64,000 bases of DNA from Monodelphis domestica (lineage: Eukaryota > Chordata > Mammalia > Didelphimorphia > Didelphidae), in contig NC_077228.1 in assembly GCF_027887165.1 (NCBI RefSeq), positions 385,566,456 to 385,630,455 of the forward strand, read 5' to 3'. A program made the position numbers and the translations under genes. Under the pieces are notes generated by a model. The model saw nothing but the letters and a program-made list of their open reading frames with translations, was not told where the DNA came from and ran no database searches. Positions 23,201 through 33,217 of the stretch are shown one piece after another. How positions within the stretch are numbered: the first letter of the stretch is position 1; each line of letters opens with the position of its first letter.

Positions 23201-24015
23201 CTAACCTTCTTTTTGATCCAGGCTTTTTATTCCAGAAGCCTGACATTCAAGGGGATTCCCAAGTGTGAGGATAGGGATGTGAGGTGCTCTCAGAGCTTTT
23301 TGGTCAAAGAGCATATGATGAGGTATTTGCGGCATTAGAATCTTAGAACCTGCCATGACATGACAATGTACATATTGAACAATTTGCTTGGTCTATGAAT
23401 AGAAGATCGCCCAAGTAGTCTTGTTGTTTCTTCATTAATCCTTTTAAAATAGAAACTTACTCAAAAACCCTAAAAAAGAGAGTTTGATTTCTGATATAGA
23501 ATATGTTTGAAAAATCTTTGTGCCATATAAACAGATTCAGGAAAATAAATAGTTCTAGAAGATAGCTGCCAAGGGCATACTGTGGAAAGAAATGCAATTA
23601 GCAAAATTCCTTGGTATTTTTTTAAATATATGAATTTTTAACAGCAGAAAATTCTGTTCTCCATGTCACAGAGGTATTTTTTTAGGATAAGTAAAATTAG
23701 TTTTGAAATTTTCATGTGTGTGTGCGTGTATGTGCACACGCACGCCTATTTGTAATAACCTAAACTTGCCTAGAGTGCATAAATGCTTCTATCTCAGCTT
23801 TGTGTGCACATAGCCATAACAGATCTGGGATTAAAAGGATCCTTAGAGGTCATCTAGTCAAAATTTCTCATTTTTCAGAGGTAACAATTTTGGTCATGTC
23901 CTCAGTTATAGCAATGTTTCTACATTCAGCATATTAGTGGTGTGTTAATAGCAGTATCCACCAAATAGGTAGATTTTGTCAGTATCACCTTTTTTAAAGC
24001 TTATCCAAGATATGC

Positions 24016-24073
<58 letters not shown>

Positions 24074-27000
24074 TGCTGTAGATATTTTGTTTCACATAGG
24101 GTCTTTTAAAAAAATCTTCTGTTAGTGGAACCACTAGGTCAAAGGATCTAGTTTAAACAATTTCAGTAATTTTTCTAATACGGTTCCAAACTGGTCCAGG
24201 TCATAACTCCTTCAAGAGCATGTAAATATTCCTACCTTCTTGAAGCTCCTCTGGTACTGGTTGTTTTCCATTTTTGTCCTCTTTGTCAATTTTTGTACAT
24301 GTGAGAAGAAGCCTCAGAATTATTTTACTTTATATTTTTCTTTCTCTTAGTGATTCAAATCACTTAATAAGTTTGTTGATAGTTTCTAATTTATCTTTTA
24401 AAAATTGCTCAAGGAAGATATAGGTAAAATAGATAATAGAAAAAACTATGAAATATTCTTGGTTTTGTTTGTACATATTGTGCAGTATTTTTTTAAACAT
24501 AATATTGATTTTGGATTTCACCTTCCTATCCCCCACAGTTATCTAATATCACCAAAACACTGGCCCTGGAAGAATTTATTCTATTGGCCAGTGGCACGGA
24601 GTCTGTTGAAAATGACACCTTCAAAACTTTGAATACATTGAAGACTTTGGAACTCTGGAAAAATAAACTAAGACGAATCCCCACAGCCCTCCCAAACAGC
24701 CTTGAAGTGCTGAAACTCAATGATAATTCAATAAATGTTTTGCATGAATCAGATTTTGAAGGCTTGAAAAAGTTACAAGTACTTGAGCTACAAAACAACA
24801 TGGTCTCTACTCTCTCCTTCAGCACACTTTCCTCCCTTATTAATCTGCAAAATTTGGTGTTGGATGGCAACAATATGGAATCTCTGACTGGTCCATTTAA
24901 ACTTCCTCATTTAAAACATCTGAGTATAGAGAATAATAAGCTACATTTCCTACCAGGAAACTTCTTTGCATCTCTTCAATCATTACAGTTTCTTAGTTTA
25001 AGTGGCAATTCACTGACTAAAGTCCCTAATGAGCTACCAAAGTCTTTGCTGTCTTTAAAGCTGGAGAGGAACCAGCTCCAAGTAGTAAGATTTCAGGAGA
25101 TGAAACATCTGGAGAACCTTTCTCATCTTTTCCTTTCTGCCAATTCACTTTCTTCTATTGAGGGAGCCCAATTTCTTCCTAATTTAACAACTCTTGAGAT
25201 ATCTCAGAATCAACTTCAGACTTTGCCCATCAGATTGCCAACAAAACTACAGAAACTTGACTGTAGTAACAATCTGATTCAGAGAGTAACACTTCAAGAC
25301 TTCCAGGACCTGAGAGACCTGAAACATTTGTTTTTAGACAACAACATGGTCAGCTTATTTGAGGTGGGAGCCCTTCAGAGATGTGTTCAACTTTCTAACC
25401 TGGCCCTGGAACAGAACCTCCTGCTGTCAATACCTCTCAGGCAAGTGACCAGTGCATCTTGTCATTCTTAATAATTTTCAGAGATTTGGTACTTCTATAG
25501 ATATTTTGTAGACCAAGAGTTAAGAAGAACAATTCTAAATAACTCTCTGATGTCCTAGGGGAAGCTAGAAGTAGAGAGTCATTTATTCATTGAAGTGGGG
25601 AAACCTTCAGATCAAATAAAACTTTAAACTTTATTTTATCCAAGCCATAGGAAAACTACTAAAAGATAATGGTTCTGTTTATGCTGTTTAAAAATACAAC
25701 ATATATAAGGAGAGAGAGAGAGGTGTAAAAGTAAAAATAAAACACATTTTTAAAAGTCCTTAGCAACTTTTAGTATTTTAAAGGTTAAAAGATGGTGGTG
25801 CTATTTATATGAAAAATCTCTGCTTGGCAGAGTCTTTATTGGTCTCTATGTTATCAATGTGTATGTCCCTTGTAAGTTATTCCCTGAGTGCACATTTATG
25901 TGCAAACTTTTCTTTGCCTTTCTGCCTGTCTTTTTTCCCTCTGTCTTATGTCAGTTTCTTTCTCCATCTCTTTACCTTTGCCTTAAATTCTTCTCTTCCC
26001 TTTTCTCTTTAATCCTCTTCCTTTAATTGCTCAAAATAAAGAAAAACATACTTTGTATTATAAAGTAATAATTCAACTAAAGTAAGTTATGTTACTCTTA
26101 ATTAAAAAAAGGCAAATAGAATATTTTCTATTTTTTATGACAAAAAACTCAATCTGTTTTTTGCTTCAGTGACCCTCAAATAAATTTTCTCCCTATCAGC
26201 CAATGGCCATTGATAAGGTGGGGTGAGGAGGTGGGGGAGGGGGGAATTTGTGCCCTCAATTTATTTCCAGGCAATGTCATGATCAGACCTATATTTTAGA
26301 AAAACCATCTTGGAAGTTAATTAGAGGACATATTGGAATGGAGAGATACTTGTTAAAGGGAGACAAGTTAGAAGGGCATTGTAATAGTCCAGGTGAGAAG
26401 TGATGAGGACCTGAACTAGATTTGTGACTTTGTGAATAGATTGGTAAGGGATTTATATAAGAGATATTACAAGGGTAGAAAGTCAAGACAAGTCAACAAG
26501 CATTTTTCAGAATCTTCTACTTGCTAGGGACTCTGCTAAGTGATAGAGAAACAAAGAAACAAAACAGAAAATGATAAGATTTGGCAATATATTTTATATG
26601 TGTGTAAATGAAAGTAAAGAATGGAAGATGACACTGGATGAGAGGATGGGAGGATAGTGATGCCTTCAATAGAACTAGGAAAACTGGGAAGAGGAGAAGA
26701 ATGTGTAAGAAAGATAATACGAATTTCCCTTCCTCTACAAATCTTCATAGGTAAGACAAGTGATGATAATGACAATAAACATTTATTCATCTCTCAGGAA
26801 TATTATAAGAAAATTTTAGGTTCAAGATGTTTAATAGGAGTTCAGATTAGAATCTATATACATACTATATATAGGAAGGTATGAAAGCAAAAGTTTATTC
26901 TTCATAACTCAAGTGAGAAGAATACATGCAGCTCACCATACCTAATTTAGTCCAAGCGTGGTACCAATAACAATGGAATATCTATGCTTTGGTGGAAGGA

Positions 27001-27375
27001 CCAGGGCAGAGCTGGGTTTTATTGGCTAACTTAGGGGGCAGAACTGGCTTATTTATCAATATATACGAATAAAAATTTTAATCAAGCCACAGCAAATTAG
27101 ACAAAGTGGAAAGTTTACAGCACCCCATACAAGTGCCTTTACAGGTCAGGGAAGAAAGTGCCAGAGCCAACTGGTGACCCATGGCTCTAACAAGGACAAG
27201 AATTCTGGGTAGAAGCAGGCCATCCCCTTCTTACCCTTTGACCTCTAATCACCCCCACACCAATCCAAAGAAAAACAATAACTTCTGCTTGGTATTCTAG
27301 GCAGTTATTTGGAACATGTCTCTCTCTCTGTCTCTCTCTATTTCTCTCTCTGTCTCTGTCTGTCTGTCTCTCTCT

Positions 27376-27411
<36 letters not shown>

Positions 27412-29008
27412 GACAAACAAATACTTTACTACTCAAATACTTAAAGGTATTCATGGTCTCACCAATGTGGATGCTCCTTCTAAGGACAAGGATCACAAAC
27501 CACCCATGAATGTCAATTTTGTACCACTCTAGTCCATGTCCCCACATAAGTTTTGGTCCATTCCAATGTTCTGAATGCACTGAAAGGAGTGGCCTTCCCC
27601 ACCACTTTATCTATGATGTATTAATATATTGTGAAATTAGTATATGAATATGCAGGGTTAAGGTTAGGGATTTCAAGATAAAATATCTTCAACTGCATTG
27701 CATATGAAAAAAATTAACTGTAGTTAATGGTTTTGCAACTTATTAGACAGGTATGAGCACAATAGGAAAAAAAACCTGAGTGGAGAATCCTAATCAATAT
27801 AAGTCAGCAAGAAAAGGTTATTATTATCAAGTAAATGAATATATTTTGCCTTAATAAAAGGAGCTATAATTTGCCATTTTAAGGAAGTAATTCGGTCATC
27901 ACTAATTTTTATTTGGATAACAGTTTACATTTTAGAATGTCAATTTAAAAAGAAATGTAAGGGAATTGCAAAAAAAGGAATCATCAGACAAATAGAAAAT
28001 GAAGCCTGTGAACAAGGTCAAAGGGATTGACATGATTAACTTTGATGGAACATAGGAGACTGAATGAGGAATTCATAGCTGACTTTAAGCATACAATTTT
28101 TTTATCCTTTTTTTTTTCTTTTTCAAGGGAAACACAGTTACAAGTGTATAGAGAGGTTGGTCAACATACATAGTGTATTTGATGAAGGCAGAGAAGAGGC
28201 TTGGAACCATGTTTCCAAAAGACATAATGATATATTGGATTTTATGCCTACTTAGGACCTCAAGAGAATTTTCTGGATTAGGGCAATGGACAATGTGTCA
28301 AATTTTTTAAACTTAGGGGAGAGTTTATTGGAGAGTGGGGTACAGTATGTCCTTTACATGTCATCATGCCTTTCTGGAAGCAGGCTCCCCATCCTCTTCT
28401 ACATAGGGACTACATCAGCTAAGAGAATTGTTCATGCTCACCAATCCCCATCTCTGCTTCCCTTCTCCTATACATACTCAGGGGACAAATACTTTCCCAT
28501 GTGGACAATTATTAAAATTTTCCTAACTTTCATTCTTACCTTGTTCTATTCTCTGTCCAGGCTTCCAGATACTTTAGCCAGACTAGATCTAAAAGGAAAT
28601 GCCATACAGGATATTGGTGAGCAGGAATTAAAGAATTTGAAGCAGCTACAGGTTCTGAATCTTCGAAACAATAAGATATCTGCATTAGATCTCAAAGTTC
28701 TGGAAAGTTTACCACGGCTGAGATACCTCTACCTGGATGGAAATCCTTGGAACTGTACCTGTAATCTTCTCAGGGCTAGGAAGGTCCTGATGGCCAAGGG
28801 AATGGATGTGAGAGGAGGGCAGTGTGCAGCTCCAGCAGAAAGACAAGGAGAAAGCTGGATGTCATCAAAGAATATCATGAGACACTGTGAGGGTAATTCC
28901 TATCTGACTGAGAAAAGCAAAGAGATCAGAAAGAAACTTAAACCCGAGGACCACTCTAGCATCATAATGAACATGGATGATGACTATTATGATTATGAAC
29001 TAGATTAA
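19185..29008 (+). CDS. NEPN: Nephrocan-like secreted leucine-rich repeat protein (3 exons)
   Basis: Join 19185-19373, 24539-25440 and 28561-29008: 1539 nt, 512 residues plus TAA, no frame break. Residues 1-17 form a signal peptide. C21, C25, C27 and C35 make the N-terminal cysteine cap (CX3CXCX7C). About 17 LRRs (LxxLxLxxNxL) run from residue 50 to 427. C429, C431, C452 and C473 form an LRR C-terminal cap, followed by a basic stretch (EIRKKLK) and an acidic, tyrosine-rich end at 503-512. N-glycosylation sequons include N66, N88 and N428. The product should be secreted to the extracellular matrix. Nephrocan is reported in mouse as a TGF-beta inhibitor; that role here is inferred from family. 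Length, repeat number and acidic tail fit nephrocan better than other SLRPs such as podocan, but the name rests on architecture, not on a search. The start has A at -3. Confidence 0.8.
20052..20294. repeat. Polypurine tract in NEPN intron 1
   Basis: G/A-rich sequence whose last 141 nt (20154-20294) contain no pyrimidine: (AGG)n passing into (GA)n. The long ORFs on both strands here are artefacts of this low complexity. Confidence 0.95.
20640..20845 (+). repeat. tRNA-type SINE in intron 1
   Basis: A SINE-like head leads to TCTAGGCAACTTTCTAAAAC and closes with CAATATCAGTGAAACCACAG, a recurrent marsupial SINE ending. Subfamily not assigned. Confidence 0.5.
20870..21035 (+). repeat. MIR-like SINE relic in intron 1
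   Basis: Landmarks ACTATCTGTGTGACTTCAAG and TAGCTCTAAAATCCTATGA fit a diverged MIR. Confidence 0.5.
21036..22573. other. NEPN intron 1, unassigned stretch
   Basis: AT-rich intronic sequence with no clear repeat or conserved RNA seen. Short ORFs at 21586-21798 and 22213-22440 have no family. Confidence 0.45.
22574..22816. repeat. Second purine-rich tract in NEPN intron 1
   Basis: Starts as a 69-nt pure purine run (22574-22642), continues as GA-rich sequence and ends in GACAGA/GGCAGA units. Minus-strand ORFs across it encode only Ser/Leu/Pro runs. Confidence 0.92.
22825..22975 (+). repeat. MIR-like SINE relic in intron 1
   Basis: TTTTCTCATCTGTAAAATAA followed by GATCTCTAAGTTCTCATCC is the standard MIR 3' order. 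Confidence 0.55.
23013..23202 (-). repeat. SINE1-type element in intron 1, minus strand
   Basis: Reverse complement of the 49981 layout: CTCTTACCTTCTGTCTTACC at the left, and ATCCACTGTGCTACCTAGCC at the right. Confidence 0.75.
23714..23743. repeat. Alternating GT/AC palindrome
   Basis: GTGCGTGT (23722-23729) and ACACGCAC (23736-23743) are perfect inverted arms around a 6-nt loop. The alternating purine-pyrimidine pattern could adopt Z-DNA. Confidence 0.8.
23820..23895 (+). repeat. MON1/MIR-type fragment in intron 1
   Basis: CCTTAGAGGTCATCTAGTCA is the SINE core also seen at 18.4 kb. Only the 5' half remains. Confidence 0.55.
24021..24067. repeat. (CA)n microsatellite in intron 1
   Basis: An uninterrupted CA run about 470 bp upstream of exon 2. 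Confidence 0.97.
24075..24395 (-). mobile_element. L1 fragment, minus strand, just before exon 2
   Basis: Order of phrases (CACTAGGTCAAAGGATCTAG, GGTTCCAAACTGG, TTTGTCAATTTTTGTACATG) fits a diverged L1 ORF2 end/3' region on the minus strand. It ends about 145 bp before the exon 2 acceptor. Confidence 0.5.
24539..25440 (+). CDS. NEPN: NEPN coding exon 2
   Basis: The exon follows a pyrimidine-rich acceptor (CTATCCCCCACAG) in phase 0 and encodes residues 64-363 plus two bases of codon 364. It contains most of the LRRs, with no stop. It ends CTCAG before GCAAGT, a non-canonical GC donor with the consensus that GC donors need. Confidence 0.88.
26240..26560 (+). repeat. Old dispersed repeat in intron 2
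   Basis: Phrases ATGTCATGATCAGACC and GTAATAGTCCAGGTGAGAAG place it in the family at 5.9 kb. A CORE-SINE-like start (CAACAAGCATTTTTCAG) follows near 26493. Confidence 0.45.
27319..27411. repeat. (CT)n microsatellite in intron 2
   Basis: CT run with TCTG and TTTC variants. A minus-strand GA-coded ORF here is an artefact. Confidence 0.95.
28561..29008 (+). CDS. NEPN: NEPN coding exon 3
   Basis: The acceptor is strong: a possible branch site TCCTAAC near 28521, a long pyrimidine tract and TCTGTCCAG. The first G completes the Arg codon split by intron 2. The exon encodes the last LRRs, the C-terminal cysteine cap and the acidic tail, ending in TAA at 29006-29008. Confidence 0.88.
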
Positions 29009-29384
29009 GTAAGACCAAGATGGTTTGAACAAAAACTTTTAATGTTCTAATCACAGCATTTTACTAGCAAAGATTACCATAACATAGAAATGGCAGCATC
29101 ACATACATCCCATCAAACATTTTGTTCTGTGAGGATTTTTGTTTTAAAGGGATAATTTTTGTTCTTTTCTTAAAGAACAGAAAAGGAATTATTAGAAGCT
29201 GGATTGAGAAGTCAAAGATTGTGAAGGAAAAGAATCTTAACATAGGGTTTCTTATCTTTTAATATGATATAGCAACTCTTCAAATTGGATTTTGGGGAAA
29301 AATACCAAATGCTAACTTGATTCCAAACATCAGAGTTCTTATTACACGGTGCTTTCTATCAATTTCTGTTGCAATCACTTTGGG

Positions 29385-29575
29385 ATCATAGGATAATAGA
29401 TTTAGAACAAGAAATCTTTAAAATTTATCCACGTCAAAACTCTTATATTTATTGATGAGAAAACTGACATCCAAAGAGTTTAAGCGATTTTGCTCATAAT
29501 CATACAGTTAGCAAGGGGCTGAGTCAGGGCTGACACCCAGGTCCCTGGATTTCTACTGCAAATCTGGACAAAGAA
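29385..29575 (+). repeat. MON1/MIR-type SINE in the 3' UTR
   Basis: Landmarks ATCATAGGATAATAGATTTA, GATGAGAAAACTGACATCC and ATCATACAGTTAGCAAGG appear in order, diverged. Confidence 0.6.
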
Positions 29576-29706
29576 GGTGATTTGAATGAGGATCTTTAAG
29601 GTCTATCTATGTCTGAATCTATGATCCTATGAGTCTATGAAGGTGGCATTCCTATTCATGAAGACATTATAACATTCTACCAGTTAAACTTTGTGCTTTG
29701 AATTAG

Positions 29707-29712
29707 AATAAA
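29707..29712 (+). terminator. Candidate poly(A) signal of NEPN
   Basis: First AATAAA after the stop codon, 699 bp downstream. A later one at about 30315 is an alternative. Confidence 0.45.
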
Positions 29713-29799
29713 TAAGAAAAAATAAGCAAAAGGAAGTCAATGTAATTAAGGGAGGAGTATGCTGTCAAATGTTTAGCAAACAGCACTCTCTAGGAGAAA

Positions 29800-30010
29800 A
29801 ATATACCTATGACACACTTTTAAGTTTAATCTGATTTATTAATATTTTTCTGTCACTTTATTAAGTCTAAACAATAGTAAACCAAGCCCTGATTTGAAGT
29901 ATTGGTGCCATTTTCCAAGGCATAAATGCTCAAATTCGAATTTAACAATTGGCTCTCACCAGTCCATATAAGCAAGGCTCCAGCTTGACACCCTTGTACC
30001 TATGCCATAA
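29800..30010 (+). repeat. Dispersed repeat, copy 1
   Basis: TTTATTAATATTTTTCTGTC, CACTTTATTAAG, AAGGCATAAATGCTC and TTTAACAATTGGCTCTCACC appear in the same order and spacing at 56190-56396. Family not assigned. Confidence 0.6.
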
Positions 30011-30955
30011 TTCTTAATAGAATTGGCTAAAGGCATGCAAGTTCATGTACCCAACTAGTATTGACAGGACATTTGTTTGTTACTGATACCCAGAAGAATC
30101 ACTGTGAAGTTAATTTTCAGATGAGGAGCAATTTTTACCCCTCTTCCTTCACTGGGGCTAGTTCAGGGAACAATATTCTCTAAAGGTTCAAAGAGATCTT
30201 TCTTCACAGTGGTGATGAGGTCAGCTAGTAAAATTTTTTGTGTGGTATAGAGAGCCCAATCCATTATGGTTTCCTTTATCCACAGATCTACAGAGCTTAA
30301 AAATGTAAATTGTAAATAAAATTCTCCAACCCCCCCCCCCAGGTAATCTATTGATTGCTACCATGGGAGGGCAGTTATCAATTATATAGGGTCCCCCTCC
30401 CTTTACCACACTAGCAAAAATATCAATTCACAACACAATTGTCCAGTAGAACATTTTCACTCCTTGCTGGATTTTCTGAATAAGTAAAGTAGAACTGGCA
30501 GCCAGGGAAAGAAAAAGGCTTTAGTCACCATAGACATCAAGTTAGTGTCCAAAAAGTATCCTCTTTATACTATATATTGCTGCTGTTCCTGTATCCACCA
30601 CTGCTCTTTCTCTCTCCAATTGTTACTCTTGAATTCCTCTTCAAAGAGACTAAAAAATGTCTGTGATCCAAGAAAAACTCCACTCCAGTTTTTACCCTAA
30701 AAATCCCTTCTTTTTTTGATCTAGGAAGAAATTAAATTCCATTATCCTTAATGACTTAGGGCCATTCATAAAGCATCTAGTCTAAGTCTTGCTCAGACTG
30801 TCTCATATGCTTTTCATGTATGGATATACTCTCTAAAAAAAAAGACATAAACAAGTTTTGTGTTAGTTTTTAAAATTGGGGGGGGGGGTTCCTAACTAAG
30901 CTTTAAAATGTACAAAACACTATCATATAATTTGTCTCTTTAAAATGACAAAAAT
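30011..30955. other. Unassigned intergenic sequence
   Basis: No gene or clear repeat recognised. It includes a C run near 30330-30341 and a G run near 30880-30889. Confidence 0.5.
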
Positions 30956-31080
30956 CCCAAGATTGGAAGATTATGTTAATATCATTGCCCCTGTCTTATA
31001 GTTGAGGAAACCAAGTACCTAGGGCCATATAGCTAGTTTATAGTAGAATCAGATTAAAGTCAAGGTCAGTGCTCATAAAA
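30956..31080 (+). repeat. THER1/MIR-type fragment
   Basis: CTTATAGTTGAGGAAACCAA then GGCCATATAGCTAGTTTA is the 3' half of a CORE-SINE. Confidence 0.5.
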
Positions 31081-31519
31081 AATAAGATAAAAATAATGTT
31101 TTTTATTCTGAACTTGATGAACATCAAATAAAATGAATATTTTCATATACAAAGTAGAACAGATAGTGAGGATTGTTTTGAATACCTATTACCCACTGCT
31201 TGTTTTTCCTGATAAATGTGTAATAAATTGTTACTAACAAAATTCTTGCTCATTTGTGTTTCCTTCTGAATTTCCATCTGTTTGCTTCTGTGTACATGAA
31301 AAATGTTTTAATGAATGCTTTTTCTTCTTTCTTTTGACAATTCTATGGTTAGCCCAAATTACCTCCTCAAATCCCTCACAAGTTGAAAATAAAAAAGGAA
31401 AAATAGAATTCTTATTACAAACATGTATTGTCAAACAAACCAAAGCTGCATATTGCCCTTATCCAAACATGTATATCTCAATATGCACTTTGAGACCATC
31501 ACTTCCCATCTCTTTTTGA

Positions 31520-31945
31520 GTTGTGATTGCTCCTTTCATTTTTCAGACTTCTTAAATCTTTTAAAGGCTTTTTTCCTTTTATGTTATTGTAGTCATGTAA
31601 ATTGTTCTCTTGATTCTGCTCACTTCAGTCTGCATCAGTTCATACAAATCTTCTCATATTTGTCTGAAACTATCTCCTGTATCTTTTCTTACAGTACAAT
31701 AACATTTCATTTATTTAGATTCTCCATTTGGCTGGCACCTACTTTGTTTATAATTCTTTACTACCACAAAGAGCACTTCTTTGAATATTTTGGAATAGGA
31801 TGAAAATTTAGTCTTTGTATCCTTAGAGTATATGCCCAATAATAGGATCTTGGGATCAAAGAATATGCCTCATATAGTCATTTTTACTGCATATTTCCAA
31901 TTTGATATACATATTGTTTGGAGCAATACATAGCTATAGCCACCC
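31520..31945 (-). mobile_element. L1 3'-end fragment, minus strand
   Basis: TTCTGCTCACTTCAGTCTGC, ACCACAAAGAGCACTTCTTTG and ATGCCCAATAATAGGATC (each quoted in part) follow the order of a minus-strand L1 3' end. The ORF at 31423-31803 is antisense L1 sequence. Confidence 0.6.
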
Positions 31946-32124
31946 AACACTGTGTCCTAATTTTCTTAGTCTTTTTTTCCCCTCCAGTGTACTAGGAGCA
32001 GTGGAGAGTTAAACAATACTCATCCAGGAGCAGCACTTGAGTAAGTAATAGGCAAAGGCAAAGGCAAAGGTGACTTCAGGATTGAATTCAAGATGTGGAG
32101 GTCAATTTGTGAAAAAGGCATAAA

Positions 32125-32245
32125 GATATGAAGTTTTTTAAATATTTTTATAATATTTTTAATTTTTATTTTAAATTTATTTATTTATTTATTTATTTAA
32201 ATTTTTAATTTTAATTTTAATTTTAATTTTTAAATATTTTTAACA
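32125..32245. repeat. (ATTT)n / (AATTTT)n low complexity
   Basis: T-rich sequence with ATTT units followed by AATTTT units. Confidence 0.9.
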
Positions 32246-32520
32246 TGAAAAACAGCAGGGAACGGGCTCAGTAGGAGCATAAGTTGTATAAAGGAAAATT
32301 ATAAGTTATAACCCTGGAAATATAGGCTGGTGACAGATTATGAAAGGATTGTGAAAGGACTGGAGGTCAAATAAAATAATAGAGTAAATGTCATGATCAG
32401 ATTTGGGTTGTAGTAATATTTTGTAATCTGTGTGGCAGATGGATTAGAGATGGAAGAGATTGGAGGTAGAGAGACAGTTTGAAAAAATGTTGTAATGGAT
32501 CAGGTGACCATTATCCCTTA
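32246..32520 (+). repeat. Old dispersed repeat
   Basis: TGTCATGATCAGATTTGGGT and ATTGGAGGTAGAGAGACAG mark the long family described at 5.9 kb. Confidence 0.45.
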
Positions 32521-33126
32521 AGACTCTCTGGGAAGATGTCCTAGAGCTAGACATGAAAAAAATGAATACAACATCTGAACATGTGGTCATAGTTTAAAGG
32601 AATTACTATTTCCTAATTATTTCAATTTAATCTCCCCTTTACTCATGATGCATATGAGTAAAGTATTGGCTTGAATCGAGAATAAGTGCCAAGTTTTCTG
32701 GATCCAGTACAAATACATATGATCCTCCAAGACAGGCCACTGAACATTATTATGACAGAGCTGGGTCTGAAAAATGCTGACTGATCTCTCAAATGAAAAG
32801 GTAAAGCAAAAATTTCTCAACTCAGCTTTCTATCAAGGTAAAGGTCAGATAATCATCTAGAAAAGTCCATTTATCATTCACAACTCTTTTATTCATGGAG
32901 TATAAGAGCCAAGCCTCAGGAAACATGGGAATACTTTCTGTTATGAGGGAAAACAGCATAATGGATAAATTGAGCTGAGTTCTAATCCATAATGCTTATA
33001 GATGGTCTTTCTAAAAATCATCTCCTTTTTATTTCATATGTAATATTCCTATTCTCTCATAACATATTCCAAAACATACACCAATGGTTTATGTTAGATT
33101 TAAATTAGTTTTGAGCATTAAATAGT
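32521..33126. other. Unassigned intergenic sequence
   Basis: No gene or clear repeat seen. Confidence 0.5.
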
Positions 33127-33186
33127 TGTAGATAAGAGAGTGGGAGTCATAAACTGTGATAATTAAAATGTTTGGGAGCAAGGGAA

Positions 33187-33217
<31 letters not shown>

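Larger units (their letters stand above)
25441..28560 (+). other. NEPN intron 2 (GC-AG)
   Basis: The intron begins GCAAGT and ends TCTGTCCAG, 3120 bp. It holds an old dispersed repeat (26240-26500), a G-rich stretch (26218-26246) and a (CT)n tract (27319-27411). The reading frame open upstream of exon 3 from 28286 is intronic and shows no LRRs. Confidence 0.75.
29009..29735 (+). other. NEPN: NEPN 3' UTR (candidate)
   Basis: Non-coding sequence from the stop codon to about 25 bases past the first AATAAA. It contains a MON1/MIR-type SINE at 29385-29575, so part of the 3' UTR would be transposon-derived. Confidence 0.5.

Noticed and set aside
24526..24873. 115-codon minus-strand ORF opposite exon 2
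   Set aside because: It is a shadow of the LRR coding strand with no family resemblance.
25445..25446. GT at 25445 as the canonical exon 2 donor
   Set aside because: Joining it to exon 3 gives the wrong phase, loses the LRR pattern and meets a stop within about 20 codons.
25441..25471. Exon 2 continuing through the GC donor to a stop at 25469-25471
   Set aside because: It would drop the last LRRs, the cysteine cap and the acidic tail, all of which are intact in exon 3 in the correct phase. It remains possible only as an intron-retention product.
28286..28560. In-frame upstream extension of NEPN exon 3 as an alternative coding start
   Set aside because: The open frame before 28561 has no LRR or signal peptide, lies in intronic sequence, and is separated from the LRR part by a strong acceptor. 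It is open by chance.
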